Source: Prolixibacteraceae bacterium (GTDB lineage Bacteria; Bacteroidota; Bacteroidia; Bacteroidales; Prolixibacteraceae). From it: a DNA stretch of 64,000 nt. A program made the position numbers and the translations under genes. How positions within the stretch are numbered: the stretch's first letter is position 1; every line of letters starts with the position of its first letter. The DNA is taken from contig DOAQ01000025.1 of the NCBI GenBank assembly GCA_003506435.1, forward strand, positions 107,357 through 171,356, in the 5' to 3' direction. Positions 1 through 7,673 of the stretch are shown piece after piece. The notes beneath the pieces are model-generated. The model made no database searches. It was not told the origin of the DNA and saw only the letters and a list, made by a program, of their open reading frames with translations.

Positions 1-986
1 AAGTGGGCGATACCATTACCCACCGGAACCGTCCGTGTCAAAATATTATTGAAGGTTTTGAAGAAGTAAAACCGATGGTGTTTGCCGGTGTTTACCCGAT
101 TGAGGCCGAAGATTATGAAGAACTGCGCGCTTCGATGGAGAAACTTCAGTTGAATGACGCTTCGCTCACGTTCGAGCCGGAATCGTCGGCTGCGCTGGGC
201 TTTGGATTCCGTTGCGGTTTCCTCGGCATGTTGCACATGGATATCATCCAGGAACGGCTTGACCGCGAATTCGATATGAACGTGATTACGACAGTTCCCA
301 ACGTTTCGTACCAGGTACACCTGACCGATGGGAATACCCAGTTGGTTTACAACCCTTCGGGTATGCCGGCGCAGAACGTGATCAGTGAGATCGACGAACC
401 GTATATCCGGGCACAGGTAATTACCAAATCGGAGTTTATTGGCCAGGTGATGACCCTTTGCCTCGATAAACGCGGAACACTGACGAAACAGGAGTACCTG
501 ACCGCTGACCGTGCTGAACTGACATTCGACATGCCGCTGGGCGAAATTGTGTTCGACTTTTACGATAAACTGAAATCTATTTCGAAAGGATACGCTTCGT
601 TCGACTACCATCAAACCGGTTACAAACCGGCCAAACTGGTACGCCTCGATATTTTGCTGAACGGCGAAATGGTGGACGCCCTTTCAACCCTGATACACTT
701 CGACAATGCCTATAATTTTGGCCGCCGCATGTGCGAAAAGCTGAAGGAGCTGATTCCCCGCCAGCAGTTCGATATTGCTATTCAGGCTGCCATTGGTGCC
801 AAAATTATTGCCCGCGAAACCATTAAAGCCGTGCGCAAAGACGTTACCGCCAAATGTTATGGCGGCGACATTACCCGTAAACGCAAGTTGCTGGAAAAAC
901 AGAAAAAGGGTAAAAAACGCATGAAACAGATCGGCAATGTGGAAGTCCCGCAAAAGGCATTTATGGCGGTGTTGAAGCTGGATTAA
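1..986 (+). CDS. lepA: Elongation factor 4 (LepA), C-terminal part
   Basis: This is the last 327 residues of the translation factor LepA/EF4, a ribosome-associated GTPase that acts on stalled or mistranslocated ribosomes. The 5' part, including the GTP-binding domain, lies off the left edge; reading is open from base 3. Visible are the EF-G domain III-like stretch (VKPMVFAGVYPIE, then a GFRCGFLGMLHMDI motif typical of LepA), the domain V region, and the LepA-specific C-terminal domain with the basic segment CYGGDITRKRKLLEKQKKGK that binds near the A-site tRNA. The protein ends normally (FMAVLKLD). The stop codon at 984-986 is followed within a few bases by an inserted minus-strand toxin cassette, so lepA has no visible terminator of its own. 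Confidence 0.97.
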   Translation, partial: VGDTITHRNRPCQNIIEGFEEVKPMVFAGVYPIEAEDYEELRASMEKLQLNDASLTFEPESSAALGFGFRCGFLGMLHMDIIQERLDREFDMNVITTVPNVSYQVHLTDGNTQLVYNPSGMPAQNVISEIDEPYIRAQVITKSEFIGQVMTLCLDKRGTLTKQEYLTADRAELTFDMPLGEIVFDFYDKLKSISKGYASFDYHQTGYKPAKLVRLDILLNGEMVDALSTLIHFDNAYNFGRRMCEKLKELIPRQQFDIAIQAAIGAKIIARETIKAVRKDVTAKCYGGDITRKRKLLEKQKKGKKRMKQIGNVEVPQKAFMAVLKLD

Positions 987-1002
987 ACTTGCTGCAATAT
1001 TG

Positions 1003-1302
1003 CTATTCAAATTTTAAATCATCAGGATTTTGGCGACAGTCCCAAAGCGTATGCACAATTATTCTTTCACTATCGAATTCATAGAAAAGTATGAAATCGT
1101 CAACTATTAGTCCTCGAACAGATTCGATTTCTGTCTTTATACCAATTTCAGGCTGCTTTGTGAGAATGGATAGTTCTTTCTTGAATCTTTGGTATAGCTT
1201 GATAGAGTATGTCTTGCTTTTATTTCGTTGAGCATAATACTCCATTATTTCAAAGAGTTTTCTATTCGCTCTGCCTGACCAAATTATCTTGCGTTTGCCC
1301 AT
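1003..1302 (-). CDS. ParE/RelE-family toxin of a type II toxin-antitoxin pair
   Basis: A 99-residue basic protein with the ParE/RelE fold pattern: an N-terminal WSGRANRKLFEIMEYYAQRN helix region, a central KQPEIG turn, RGLIVDDFILFYEFDSERIIVHTLWDCRQNP near the C-terminus, where the Y-E/D-RI-VH-WD-R strand pattern is characteristic of ParE toxins. ParE members poison gyrase and RelE members cut mRNA; which applies cannot be read from this sequence. It follows the antitoxin with a 19-base overlap, the usual tight coupling of such pairs. The stop is 16 bases from the lepA stop on the other strand. Confidence 0.85.
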   Translation of the reverse strand: MGKRKIIWSGRANRKLFEIMEYYAQRNKSKTYSIKLYQRFKKELSILTKQPEIGIKTEIESVRGLIVDDFILFYEFDSERIIVHTLWDCRQNPDDLKFE

Positions 1303-1520
1303 CTTGCAACTTCTTTGTCAAGACTTTCATGCTCAATAAATTGCCCTTGTTCAATCTCTTTCTTTGACTCCATGATTTCCCTTCTTTGCTCTGGAGTAAG
1401 CAAAAGCACTTCTGTGTCGGTTTTGGAATCAAGAATAGTCTTAACGGCCTTGAGAAAGGAAACATCATTTATTTCTGTTATCCTATGAATCAAGAGTCTT
1501 TTTAATTCAGTTGTTGTCAT
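1284..1520 (-). CDS. Antitoxin partner of the ParE/RelE-like toxin
   Basis: A 78-residue acidic protein encoded directly upstream of the toxin and overlapping it by 19 bases. It starts MTTTELKRLLIHRITEIND and has the helical, charged composition of the small Bacteroidota antitoxins that accompany ParE/RelE toxins (LLTPEQRREIMESKKEIEQGQ in the middle). No classical DNA-binding motif is obvious, so autoregulation is an assumption from family behaviour. A TACTTTTG box 22 bases upstream of the start is a good promoter candidate inside the cassette. Confidence 0.8.
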   Translation of the reverse strand: MTTTELKRLLIHRITEINDVSFLKAVKTILDSKTDTEVLLLTPEQRREIMESKKEIEQGQFIEHESLDKEVARWANAR

Positions 1521-1542
1521 AACTATCCTTTTTTTATCTCCT

Positions 1543-1550
1543 CAAAAGTA
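1543..1550 (-). promoter_or_regulatory. -7 promoter box of the toxin-antitoxin pair
   Basis: Reads TACTTTTG on the minus strand, matching the Bacteroidota -7 consensus TAnnTTTG, 22 bases upstream of the antitoxin start codon. The -33 element is not convincing. Inference from consensus only. Confidence 0.5.
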
Positions 1551-1596
1551 CAAAATATTTTGCATCAGGGGAAGTTCTGTTTTCGTCATGCAATTA

Positions 1597-1729
1597 TTGC
1601 TAACGGTGATGGTATGGTGTCGTGCGGGATTACGAAGCGATTTCTTATCAGTTTACATCGACTTTTTTTACGAGCCTCAAACCTTTGCAAACCGATGAAA
1701 CCCGCATGCACTATACCATGTGTTGGCAA
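1597..1729. repeat. attC-like imperfect palindrome between cassettes 1 and 2
   Basis: A 133-bp element that begins TTGCTAAC and ends GTTGGCAA. Its arms are imperfectly complementary: the left arm carries TTGCTAAC, ATGGTATGGTG and TGCGGGATT; the right arm read backwards gives TTGCCAAC, ATGGTATAGTG and TGCGGGTTT. The same element recurs at 63690-63823 with almost the same length. The size, palindromy and AAC...GTT ends resemble integron attC sites of the long (VCR-like) kind, though the 7-base core boxes do not match the RYYYAAC/GTTRRRY consensus perfectly. It separates the antitoxin 5' end from the FRG gene 3' end. Confidence 0.6.
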
Positions 1730-2560
1730 CCGTTTTTATTATTTCAAATTCCATTTCATTTTTATCTGATTAACTAATCCATATAAATCAGGATATACTG
1801 AATGGAAATCTACACCAGCCATAATTAAGTCAGTTAAAATATCAGATGAAGATTCTGTATCAATATTTATCTTTGCAAGATTAAAATAATCATCTCTTTT
1901 TACTAATTCTTCTAACGGCGTTTTATCTTTCCCAAATAATATAAATCCACTCTTTTGGGCAATTAGTCTCTCATCGTAGAAAGAAGGCATGACGGCAATT
2001 GGTAAATCAGGCATATTATTAGTATGGTCGTGGGATGGATTTATATAACTATCGACTTTTTTATGAACTAATTTACCATAAAAATCAAAAACTACTTTCT
2101 CATGATGCAATATATTATTAAAATCCCAAGGGTCTATAATCCATACAACAGGCTGTTTACATTCTTCTGAATTTTTAATTGCAAAAAATAACGCTGTCAA
2201 CGAACTTTCTGTCCAATCAAGTAATCTTGTGGGTAATCCAAAATGTTGCATTAAATGCAAATACTCGTAATCAGTTTCCTTGTGTATTTTACATTTTCGC
2301 TTAAAAGTCTTAAATATATCGTATTCAGTTCGATATGAATAATCGTCATCTACCCATGTATCTTTTCTTAAAATTGTAGGTAAATTCAAATAGGTATCTT
2401 TTGAGTGTCCACGGTACCATAAGTTATCTGTGAATGTGTGACTGATATGATTAACAGCACTTATATATTCACTCAGTGACTTAACTGGTTGAATATTTGT
2501 CATCACATGTTCTATTTCTCTAAATTCCATAGCTGCAAGTTTTTTAAAATGGTTGCCAAT
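1722..2560 (-). mobile_element. FRG-gene cassette (integron-like)
   Basis: The FRG gene is enclosed by an inverted repeat specific to this cassette: GTTGGCAACCGTTTTTA at 1722-1738 on the plus strand and ATTGGCAACCATTTTA read on the minus strand from 2560. The repeat stops outward at the GTTGGC core. The stop codon of the gene is immediately inside the left copy. No complete palindromic element follows on the right, so only one half-site is visible there. Confidence 0.5.
1739..2530 (-). CDS. FRG domain-containing protein
   Basis: A 263-residue protein with an FRG domain, named for the conserved F/Y-R-G signature, here WYRGHS at residues 38-43. The second conserved block, MQHFGLPTRLLDWTESSLTALFFAI, lies at about residues 96-120 and is diagnostic of the family. 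The domain has no established biochemical activity; FRG proteins are common in accessory regions, phage-defence neighbourhoods and integrated elements. No signal peptide or membrane segment is visible, so it should be cytoplasmic. An internal ATG at residue 10 is an alternative start. The gene is AT-rich compared with the flanking lepA and sppA, consistent with acquisition. Confidence 0.88.
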   Translation of the reverse strand: MEFREIEHVMTNIQPVKSLSEYISAVNHISHTFTDNLWYRGHSKDTYLNLPTILRKDTWVDDDYSYRTEYDIFKTFKRKCKIHKETDYEYLHLMQHFGLPTRLLDWTESSLTALFFAIKNSEECKQPVVWIIDPWDFNNILHHEKVVFDFYGKLVHKKVDSYINPSHDHTNNMPDLPIAVMPSFYDERLIAQKSGFILFGKDKTPLEELVKRDDYFNLAKINIDTESSSDILTDLIMAGVDFHSVYPDLYGLVNQIKMKWNLK

Positions 2561-2786
2561 GTTTGTATATAATCACCTGCGTTTATTTCTGCCTTATCAT
2601 CATTCGATCAGCGCTTGTTTCTTCATCCCCTCAGAGCCGGGCAAAAGTGAAAAATAAACTACCTGCAATTTATAATTATTTAGCAAAAGATCATATCGTT
2701 TGGTGAAAGGATTTGAAGATTAATTGGACGGGAAAGTTGCAAAACGCCCTAAAGGAATAGCCAGGGGCTTTCCGGTATTGGTAGAG

Positions 2787-2850
2787 ATTCCGGCATGCGC
2801 CGGAATGACGGGGGAAAAGAGGAATGACGTGAAAGAAAGGAGGAATGACT
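2787..2850. repeat. REP-like palindrome with GAGGAATGAC tail
   Basis: A perfect-ended palindrome ATTCCGGCATGCGCCGGAAT at 2787-2806 followed by GAC and two degenerate copies of AAAGAGGAATGAC. The tail segment AATGACGGGGGAAAAGAGGA recurs at about 3223. Same family as 3150-3169 and 61873-61892. Confidence 0.75.
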
Positions 2851-3149
2851 AAAATATGGGGCTGTTCCTATGTGGTTCTATGAGTCTATGTGGTTCACCG
2901 GCTGTTGACCACCTCCCCCTTCGGGTACTCCCTGTCTGCCGTCAGGCAGGTTCCTAAAAAAGGAGGAGAATTTTTGACATGGTGATTTGCGAGTGAATTT
3001 ACCAAATAATAGAAGCAATCGGAAAAGAGGAAAACCAATAAAATATTTGCAGGCTTAAAGTCTCCCCGCCTGGGGAGATTTAGAGGGGTCTCATCGCTTC
3101 AAAAGTTACTATAATCACCTGGAATTTTTGTATGGTGGTGTGCGAAGGG

Positions 3150-3250
3150 ATTCCGGCTTTCGCCGGAATGACAAAAACAAAAGAGGAATGACAAAAAGAA
3201 AAGAGGAATGGCGGGGAAAGGGCAATGACGGGGGAAAAGAGGAACGACGC
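3150..3250. repeat. Second REP-like palindrome with tandem tail
   Basis: Palindrome ATTCCGGCTTTCGCCGGAAT at 3150-3169, then four degenerate copies of a roughly 16-21 base unit ending in GGAATGAC, GGAATGGC or GGAACGAC. The last copies match the tail of the element at 2787. Such elements are usually spread by a RAYT-type transposase acting in trans; none is visible here. Confidence 0.75.
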
Positions 3251-3466
3251 AAGAAAGAGGCTGTTTCTTCAAAATTGGATATTCAATATTTTTATTGGAC
3301 ATATCCCAAAACAAGTAAAAGCGCCGGGTCTGATTACAAACCCGGCGCTTCGTTATAAAATTTTTATACCCTCCTTTTCCAAATACCTTGGGAAACCTTC
3401 CCATGCATCGTGGGAGCCTTATGGAAGCGCTTCCCACACACCTTGGGAAGCAGGGGCTTATTTTTC

Positions 3467-5230
3467 TTAATTTATCGAAATATCGTACGGCATGCGGGCC
3501 ATTATACCTTTGGTGCTGAGCGCACTTTTCAGTTGTTCGTAATACCGGTAGTTTTCGCCCAGTTCACTGCGAATAAAACTCATTTTTGCCGATCCCGACA
3601 GTTGTTTTATCAGTTCATCAATCGGGTCTTTCAGTTTCGGATATTCCGAGATGCGGTAATTTTCAAGCCCGGCCATTTCTTTCGCCAGTTCAATTGCTTC
3701 GGCGATTCCTCCGTGCAGGTCAACCAGCCTTAGTTCCTTTGCTTTTACTGAAGCCCAGACCCGGCCCTGTCCGATTTCGTCTACTTCCGGTTTGGTCATT
3801 TGGCGACCGTCGGCCACACGACCGATGAAAGTGTCGTATCCGTTTTCAACCATCGATTGCATCAAGTCCTGCTCAAACGGGGTCATTTTGCGGGTCAGCG
3901 AAGGCATGTCGGAATGCTCGTTGGTAGTTACCACATCCTGCGTAATGCCCAGTTTGTCGTTAAGCAGTTCTCCGGCGTTGGGGATCATCCCGAAAATACC
4001 GATTGAACCGGTGATGGTGGTGCGGTCGGCAATGATCGTGTCGGCGGCGGCGGCAATGTAATATCCGCCCGACGCAGCCACATCGCCCATCGAAGCAATC
4101 ACGGGTTTTACTTCGCTGGCCAGCTTCACTTCGCGCCAGATTACGTCTGACCCATAGGCGCTCCCGCCCGGCGAGTTGATGCGCAAAACAATGGCTTTCA
4201 CGGTCGAGTCGCGGCGTGCCAGACGAATAGCTTTCGACAGTTCGTCCGATTTAATGCCTTCGTCGCCAAACCCGTCGATTTCGCCGCTGGCATAAACCAC
4301 TGCAATTTTATCGCGGATCAAACCTTTTGTTTCCGTCGAAGGCACTTTTTTATATTTGGCAACTTCAATCGTTTTTAAATCTTTTTTCAGGCTTATTCCT
4401 GAAAGTTCTTTCAGGTCGTCGAGTACCTGATCAAAATATTTCAGTTCATCAACCAGCTTGTTTTCAAGAGAAAAATCCCCTTTCCGGAAGGTAGCTACCT
4501 GGTTGGCAATACGGTTCAGTTCGTCAACGGTTATTCCGCGGGCGACAGAAATATCCTGAAGCATTTCGCTCCAGATACCTGTCAGATAGCTGAGCGTTTG
4601 CTCGCGGTTCTCCGGGCTCATATCTTCGCGCGTAAAACTCTCAACAGCAGCTTTAAACTTTCCGTGGCGGACAATCTGAACTTCAACACCCAGTTTTTCA
4701 AGCCCTTTTTTATAAAAATTGCGTTCGCCGCCCAACCCGCGAAAATCGATGGCCCCTTGCGGGTTCAACACGATTGTATCAGCCGCAGTGGCCAGATAAT
4801 ATGCCTTTTGCGACATGAATTCGCCGTATGCGTAAATAAATTTTTTGGATTCCTTGAAATCGATGAGCGCTTTGCGTATTTCTTCAACTGTTGCAATTCC
4901 GGCCGATACTTCTGTCGGGTCGAGATAAATTCCTTTGATGCGGTCATCGGTTTTTGCCTTTTTGATGCACGCGAGAATGTCGTTCAGCCCAATTTTCTTC
5001 GATCCTTCGAAGCCCGGAATATCCAGCTCTTCAAATGGGTTATTGGTTGCCCGTTCAATAATCTGGGCGTCCAGATCGAGATGCAATATTGAATTGTCTT
5101 CAACGGTAACAATCTGATCTCCGGACGAAACAATGGCGGTGATCACCCCGATAAAAATGAATAACGTCAGTAAACCAACCACCAACATTCCGACAATGCT
5201 GGCCAATGTAAATTTTAAAAAATCTCTCAT
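3467..5230 (-). CDS. sppA: Signal peptide peptidase SppA, long (67K) form
   Basis: A 587-residue inner-membrane serine protease that degrades cleaved signal peptides. One N-terminal membrane anchor (residues about 8-34) is followed by two tandem S49 domains, the long E. coli-like architecture. The catalytic lysine lies in RHGKFKAAVESF, about K193, in the first half, and the nucleophilic serine in GDVAASGGYYIA, S387, in the second half, so the Ser-Lys dyad is intact. The RINSPGGSAYGSD block typical of the family precedes the serine. It is divergent from folK with 90 bases between start codons. Confidence 0.96.
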   Translation of the reverse strand: MRDFLKFTLASIVGMLVVGLLTLFIFIGVITAIVSSGDQIVTVEDNSILHLDLDAQIIERATNNPFEELDIPGFEGSKKIGLNDILACIKKAKTDDRIKGIYLDPTEVSAGIATVEEIRKALIDFKESKKFIYAYGEFMSQKAYYLATAADTIVLNPQGAIDFRGLGGERNFYKKGLEKLGVEVQIVRHGKFKAAVESFTREDMSPENREQTLSYLTGIWSEMLQDISVARGITVDELNRIANQVATFRKGDFSLENKLVDELKYFDQVLDDLKELSGISLKKDLKTIEVAKYKKVPSTETKGLIRDKIAVVYASGEIDGFGDEGIKSDELSKAIRLARRDSTVKAIVLRINSPGGSAYGSDVIWREVKLASEVKPVIASMGDVAASGGYYIAAAADTIIADRTTITGSIGIFGMIPNAGELLNDKLGITQDVVTTNEHSDMPSLTRKMTPFEQDLMQSMVENGYDTFIGRVADGRQMTKPEVDEIGQGRVWASVKAKELRLVDLHGGIAEAIELAKEMAGLENYRISEYPKLKDPIDELIKQLSGSAKMSFIRSELGENYRYYEQLKSALSTKGIMARMPYDISIN

Positions 5231-5320
5231 GCTGATATTTTTAATGGTTTTTCAATACAGGTTTTGTTCTTATATGAATTTGTACGAATTTAGCGAATTT
5301 GTTACAAACCGGATCAAAAG

Positions 5321-5821
5321 ATGGAACAACTTTATTTATTGTTAGGTGGAAATTTGGGTGACAAGCAGAAAATTTTTACTGAAACAGAACGACAGATCGG
5401 GCTGCAACTGGGGGAAGTTGTGAGAAAATCGCATATTTATGAGACAGAACCCTGGGGTTTTGAATCGGACGATTTGTTTTGGAACCAGGCAATGATCGTG
5501 GAAACAGCCCTGCCGGAAACTGAATGTCTGCGCATCATTCATGCCATCGAAGAAGAAGTTGGCCGCATCCGTTCCAACCAGCAATATTCATCCAGGATCA
5601 TTGATGTTGATATTCTTTTTTACGGCGATCATGTTGTCAACAGTCAGGAACTGGAAATTCCGCATCCGCGAATGATCGGGCGGAAGTTTGTATTGGTTCC
5701 TCTTTCCGAAATTGCTTCCGGAAAAATTCACCCGGTTTTCGGGAAAACTATTGCCCAGCTTTTAACCGACTGCCCGGACCCGTTGCGGGTTTCCATATTG
5801 GAAACTCCGTTTGTATCCTGA
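5321..5821 (+). CDS. folK: 2-amino-4-hydroxy-6-hydroxymethyldihydropteridine pyrophosphokinase
   Basis: A 166-residue cytoplasmic enzyme of folate synthesis that transfers pyrophosphate from ATP to hydroxymethyl-dihydropterin. The signature is complete: LLLGGNLGDK at the N-terminus, YETEPWGF, WNQAMIVET, and the RSSRIIDVDILFYGD-like block (here YSSRIIDVDILFYGD), then IPHPRMIGRKFVLVPL. Length is normal for the monofunctional enzyme. It stands alone, divergent from sppA and convergent with the GIN-domain gene 12 bases downstream. Confidence 0.97.
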   Translation: MEQLYLLLGGNLGDKQKIFTETERQIGLQLGEVVRKSHIYETEPWGFESDDLFWNQAMIVETALPETECLRIIHAIEEEVGRIRSNQQYSSRIIDVDILFYGDHVVNSQELEIPHPRMIGRKFVLVPLSEIASGKIHPVFGKTIAQLLTDCPDPLRVSILETPFVS

Positions 5822-5833
5822 AAAGAAACCTGC

Positions 5834-6544
5834 CTACTCGTGGTAAACGTCGCCACCGCTCGATTCATTAATATCTTTTGACGAAGGGCTTCCGTGGTAA
5901 CAGATGTCGGCCCCGCTACTGGCGCTGGCTTTTATGCGTTCGGTAACATATACCACTGCATCGGAACCGCTTGATGCAGAAACTTCGCAAACTTTTGTTT
6001 TCAGATCTTCGGCATTCAGGTCGCTGCCGCTCGATGAAGAAGCTTCCATGTAACCGGCTGTTCCTTTCAGATCGGTATCGCTGCCGCTGCTGGTACTTAC
6101 AGTCAGTCGGTCGGCATTTACTTCAAGCTCAATGTCGCTGCCGCTGCTGGCATCAATTTTCAGGTTTTTTACCTGCAAAAGCCCCTGTGATTCCACGTCC
6201 GATCCCGAATCAGCAGTCAGCATATCCAGTTCCCTGAAGGTTACATAAACCTTTCTTTCGACATTCCATCTCCAGCTAAAGCTCTTCTCCATATAAATCC
6301 GCAGAACCCCGTCGCGTACTTCTGTTTTCAGATTATCGATAATATCTTCATCTGCTTCAACGGTAATTTTTTCAGCATTGCCTTGTGTCAGGTACAAATC
6401 GATTCCCGTGCTGACCTTAATGGCATGAAAAGGTTCAGTTTTTCGGTCCCGCCTGCCGGTGTCTTTTTCATTTACCGGAGCAGCGAGAGAAGATATCCCA
6501 AATAAAGCGAGGGTTAAAATGGAAAGTAATTTTAATGTTTTCAT
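5834..6544 (-). CDS. GIN-domain (DUF2807) secreted protein
   Basis: A 236-residue exported protein: a signal peptide (MKTLKLLSILTLALFGISSLA) followed by a head GIN domain (DUF2807), a beta-helical fold widespread in Bacteroidota and described as a putative autotransporter-adhesin head. The sequence starts FHAIKVSTGIDLYLTQGN, as usual for the family, and then shows a regular S-S-G-S-D motif once per turn: SGSDVE, SGSDIE, SGSDTD, SGSDLN, SGSDAV, SGADIC and SGGDVY, spaced about 19-20 residues. No outer-membrane anchor is present, so it is probably periplasmic or surface-bound by partners. Exact function unknown. Confidence 0.9.
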   Translation of the reverse strand: MKTLKLLSILTLALFGISSLAAPVNEKDTGRRDRKTEPFHAIKVSTGIDLYLTQGNAEKITVEADEDIIDNLKTEVRDGVLRIYMEKSFSWRWNVERKVYVTFRELDMLTADSGSDVESQGLLQVKNLKIDASSGSDIELEVNADRLTVSTSSGSDTDLKGTAGYMEASSSSGSDLNAEDLKTKVCEVSASSGSDAVVYVTERIKASASSGADICYHGSPSSKDINESSGGDVYHE

Positions 6545-7079
6545 ACGTATAAATTTTCAAATTTGGTTTGTACAATTTTCGTATCAGCTTTCGCTTGTCA
6601 ATCTAAATATCAACGGTATGGAATAGCCATTTATACATTCCCGGTTTGCGTGGGCTTTGCCCTCATGGCTATTTCATGGGCTAATTGTTTTATAATGTTA
6701 CTGTTTGTTGATCACATTTCTTCGTTTCCATGTCAATACGTTTTAGGTTAAGACGACTGTTTTTTAGATTTGTTACCAAACTTAGAAAGGCATAAACTAT
6801 TTTTTATACCTTTTTCGTTGAAATAGCAAAATTGATCGGTGAATTACCAGTTCAATCTATTTCGATCCTCAAGCCTATTGATAATTTAGCCGAAAGTAAA
6901 GGCGGAATTTTTATGCCAAACAAGCACCAAAAAGCAAAATTCATCGTTAATCGTGTAGACAAAACAATATATTTGAAATTATTTCATAAATTTGGTTATC
7001 TGAAACGAAACGTTTCATCGTTGTTTTTGCGATTTCGGGAAATTTGGGTACAGGATTGAAATTTATATTTTTAAGAATT
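6545..7079. other. Intergenic region upstream of the receiver gene
   Basis: 535 bases without a convincing gene. It is AT-rich; a 75-codon open frame at 6832-7059 lacks a good start and family features. A short palindrome GAAACGTTTC at 7006-7015 lies 65 bases upstream of the receiver gene and may be an operator. Nothing else recognised. Confidence 0.5.
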
Positions 7080-7580
7080 ATGCAAAATACTAGAAACCCG
7101 TTGATTTTTGTTGTGGAAGACAATCAGATGTACAATAAACTGGTTGTCAGCTATCTGAGATCAAATAAACTGACGAACGTTGAATCGTACCTAACTGGGG
7201 AAGAAGCTTTGGCCAACCTGCACAAAAAACCCGATATTGTCATTCAGGATTACCTGCTTGATAAAATGACCGGTATTGATGTTCTGGTGAGAACAAAAAA
7301 GATTTGTCCCGACACTGAATTTATTTTCCTTTCGGGGCAGGACAGTATTGATATTGCCATCAACAGCATGAAATACGGGGCGTACGATTATATTGTGAAA
7401 GACCAGATGGCCCTAAAAAAGATGGTGGATAAAATCCATAAAATCCTTTCGGTACACAACCTGAAGAAGACCAATAAACGATACAAAATTGGTGTCATCT
7501 TGTTTTTTTCCGTCCTTTTTGTATTGATTGTTGTGACGATATTGTATGCAATTATGAACCCCGACACGTTTGGCTTGTAA
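7080..7580 (+). CDS. Single-domain response regulator with C-terminal membrane anchor
   Basis: A 166-residue protein: a CheY-like receiver (residues about 8-125) followed by a hydrophobic segment VILFFSVLFVLIVVTILYAI near residues 138-158 and a short tail. Receiver landmarks are the acidic pair in VVEDNQM, the phosphoacceptor Asp in VIQDYLLDKMTG (about D57), the Ser in FIFLSGQDS and the conserved Lys in YIVKDQM. There is no DNA-binding or enzymatic output domain. The start at 7080 is preferred to an upstream frame extension because the receiver begins directly after it. A receiver tethered to the membrane by its C-terminus is unusual. No histidine kinase is adjacent. Confidence 0.88.
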   Translation: MQNTRNPLIFVVEDNQMYNKLVVSYLRSNKLTNVESYLTGEEALANLHKKPDIVIQDYLLDKMTGIDVLVRTKKICPDTEFIFLSGQDSIDIAINSMKYGAYDYIVKDQMALKKMVDKIHKILSVHNLKKTNKRYKIGVILFFSVLFVLIVVTILYAIMNPDTFGL

Positions 7581-7603
7581 TAACCAACAAAAATAGTATC
7601 AAT

Positions 7604-7637
7604 AAAAAAATCCCGCGAAACAGCGGGATTTTTGTTG
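7604..7637 (+). terminator. Rho-independent terminator after the receiver gene
   Basis: Stem AATCCCGC / GCGGGATT with loop GAAACA, followed by TTTTTG. Flanking ACCAACAAAAAT and ATTTTTGTTGGT extend it to a larger inverted repeat, so it could also act on the converging protease gene. Confidence 0.85.
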
Positions 7638-7673
7638 GTATCGTTCCTGAATTCTCAGGATTCATTATGAACA

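Larger units (their letters stand above)
988..1604 (-). mobile_element. Toxin-antitoxin cassette 1 (integron-like)
   Basis: Span bounded by a cassette-specific imperfect inverted repeat. The left end (988-1007) reads TTGCTGCAATATTGCTATTC; the right end read on the minus strand (1604 downwards) begins GTTAGCAATAATTGCAT. The two share GCAATA(A)TTGC with a one-base gap. The toxin stop codon falls inside the left repeat, and the left end abuts the lepA stop codon with 1 base between them. This is the weakest of the six end pairs. The span contains its own promoter and both TA genes and nothing else. That the span moves as a unit is inference from the other cassettes in this window. Confidence 0.45.
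2561..3466. other. Repeat-rich intergenic spacer, no convincing gene
   Basis: About 900 bases between the FRG cassette and sppA. It holds two palindromes of the ATTCCGGC...GCCGGAAT type, minisatellite-like runs of GAGGAATGAC, a CCTGTCTGCC...GGCAGG palindrome near 2929, a TCCCCGCCTGGGGA palindrome near 3062, and several CTTGGGAA/CTTCCCA motifs at 3385-3455. TATAATCACCTG occurs twice in the same orientation, at about 2569 and 3110. Open frames here translate repeat sequence and show no family features. Confidence 0.6.

Noticed and set aside
1262..1468. 68-codon frame overlapping the TA pair
   Set aside because: It is a shadow frame of the toxin and antitoxin genes.
2569..3120. Target-site duplication from two TATAATCACCTG copies
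   Set aside because: The intervening DNA has no transposase or terminal repeats, and a 12-base match in AT-rich DNA could be chance.
3099..3437. 112-codon minus-strand frame in the repeat-rich spacer
   Set aside because: It translates a REP-like palindrome (the CHSGESRNPF type of peptide), a known artefact, and has no other support.
6832..7059. 75-codon frame upstream of the receiver gene
   Set aside because: No good start codon, no family features, AT-rich region.
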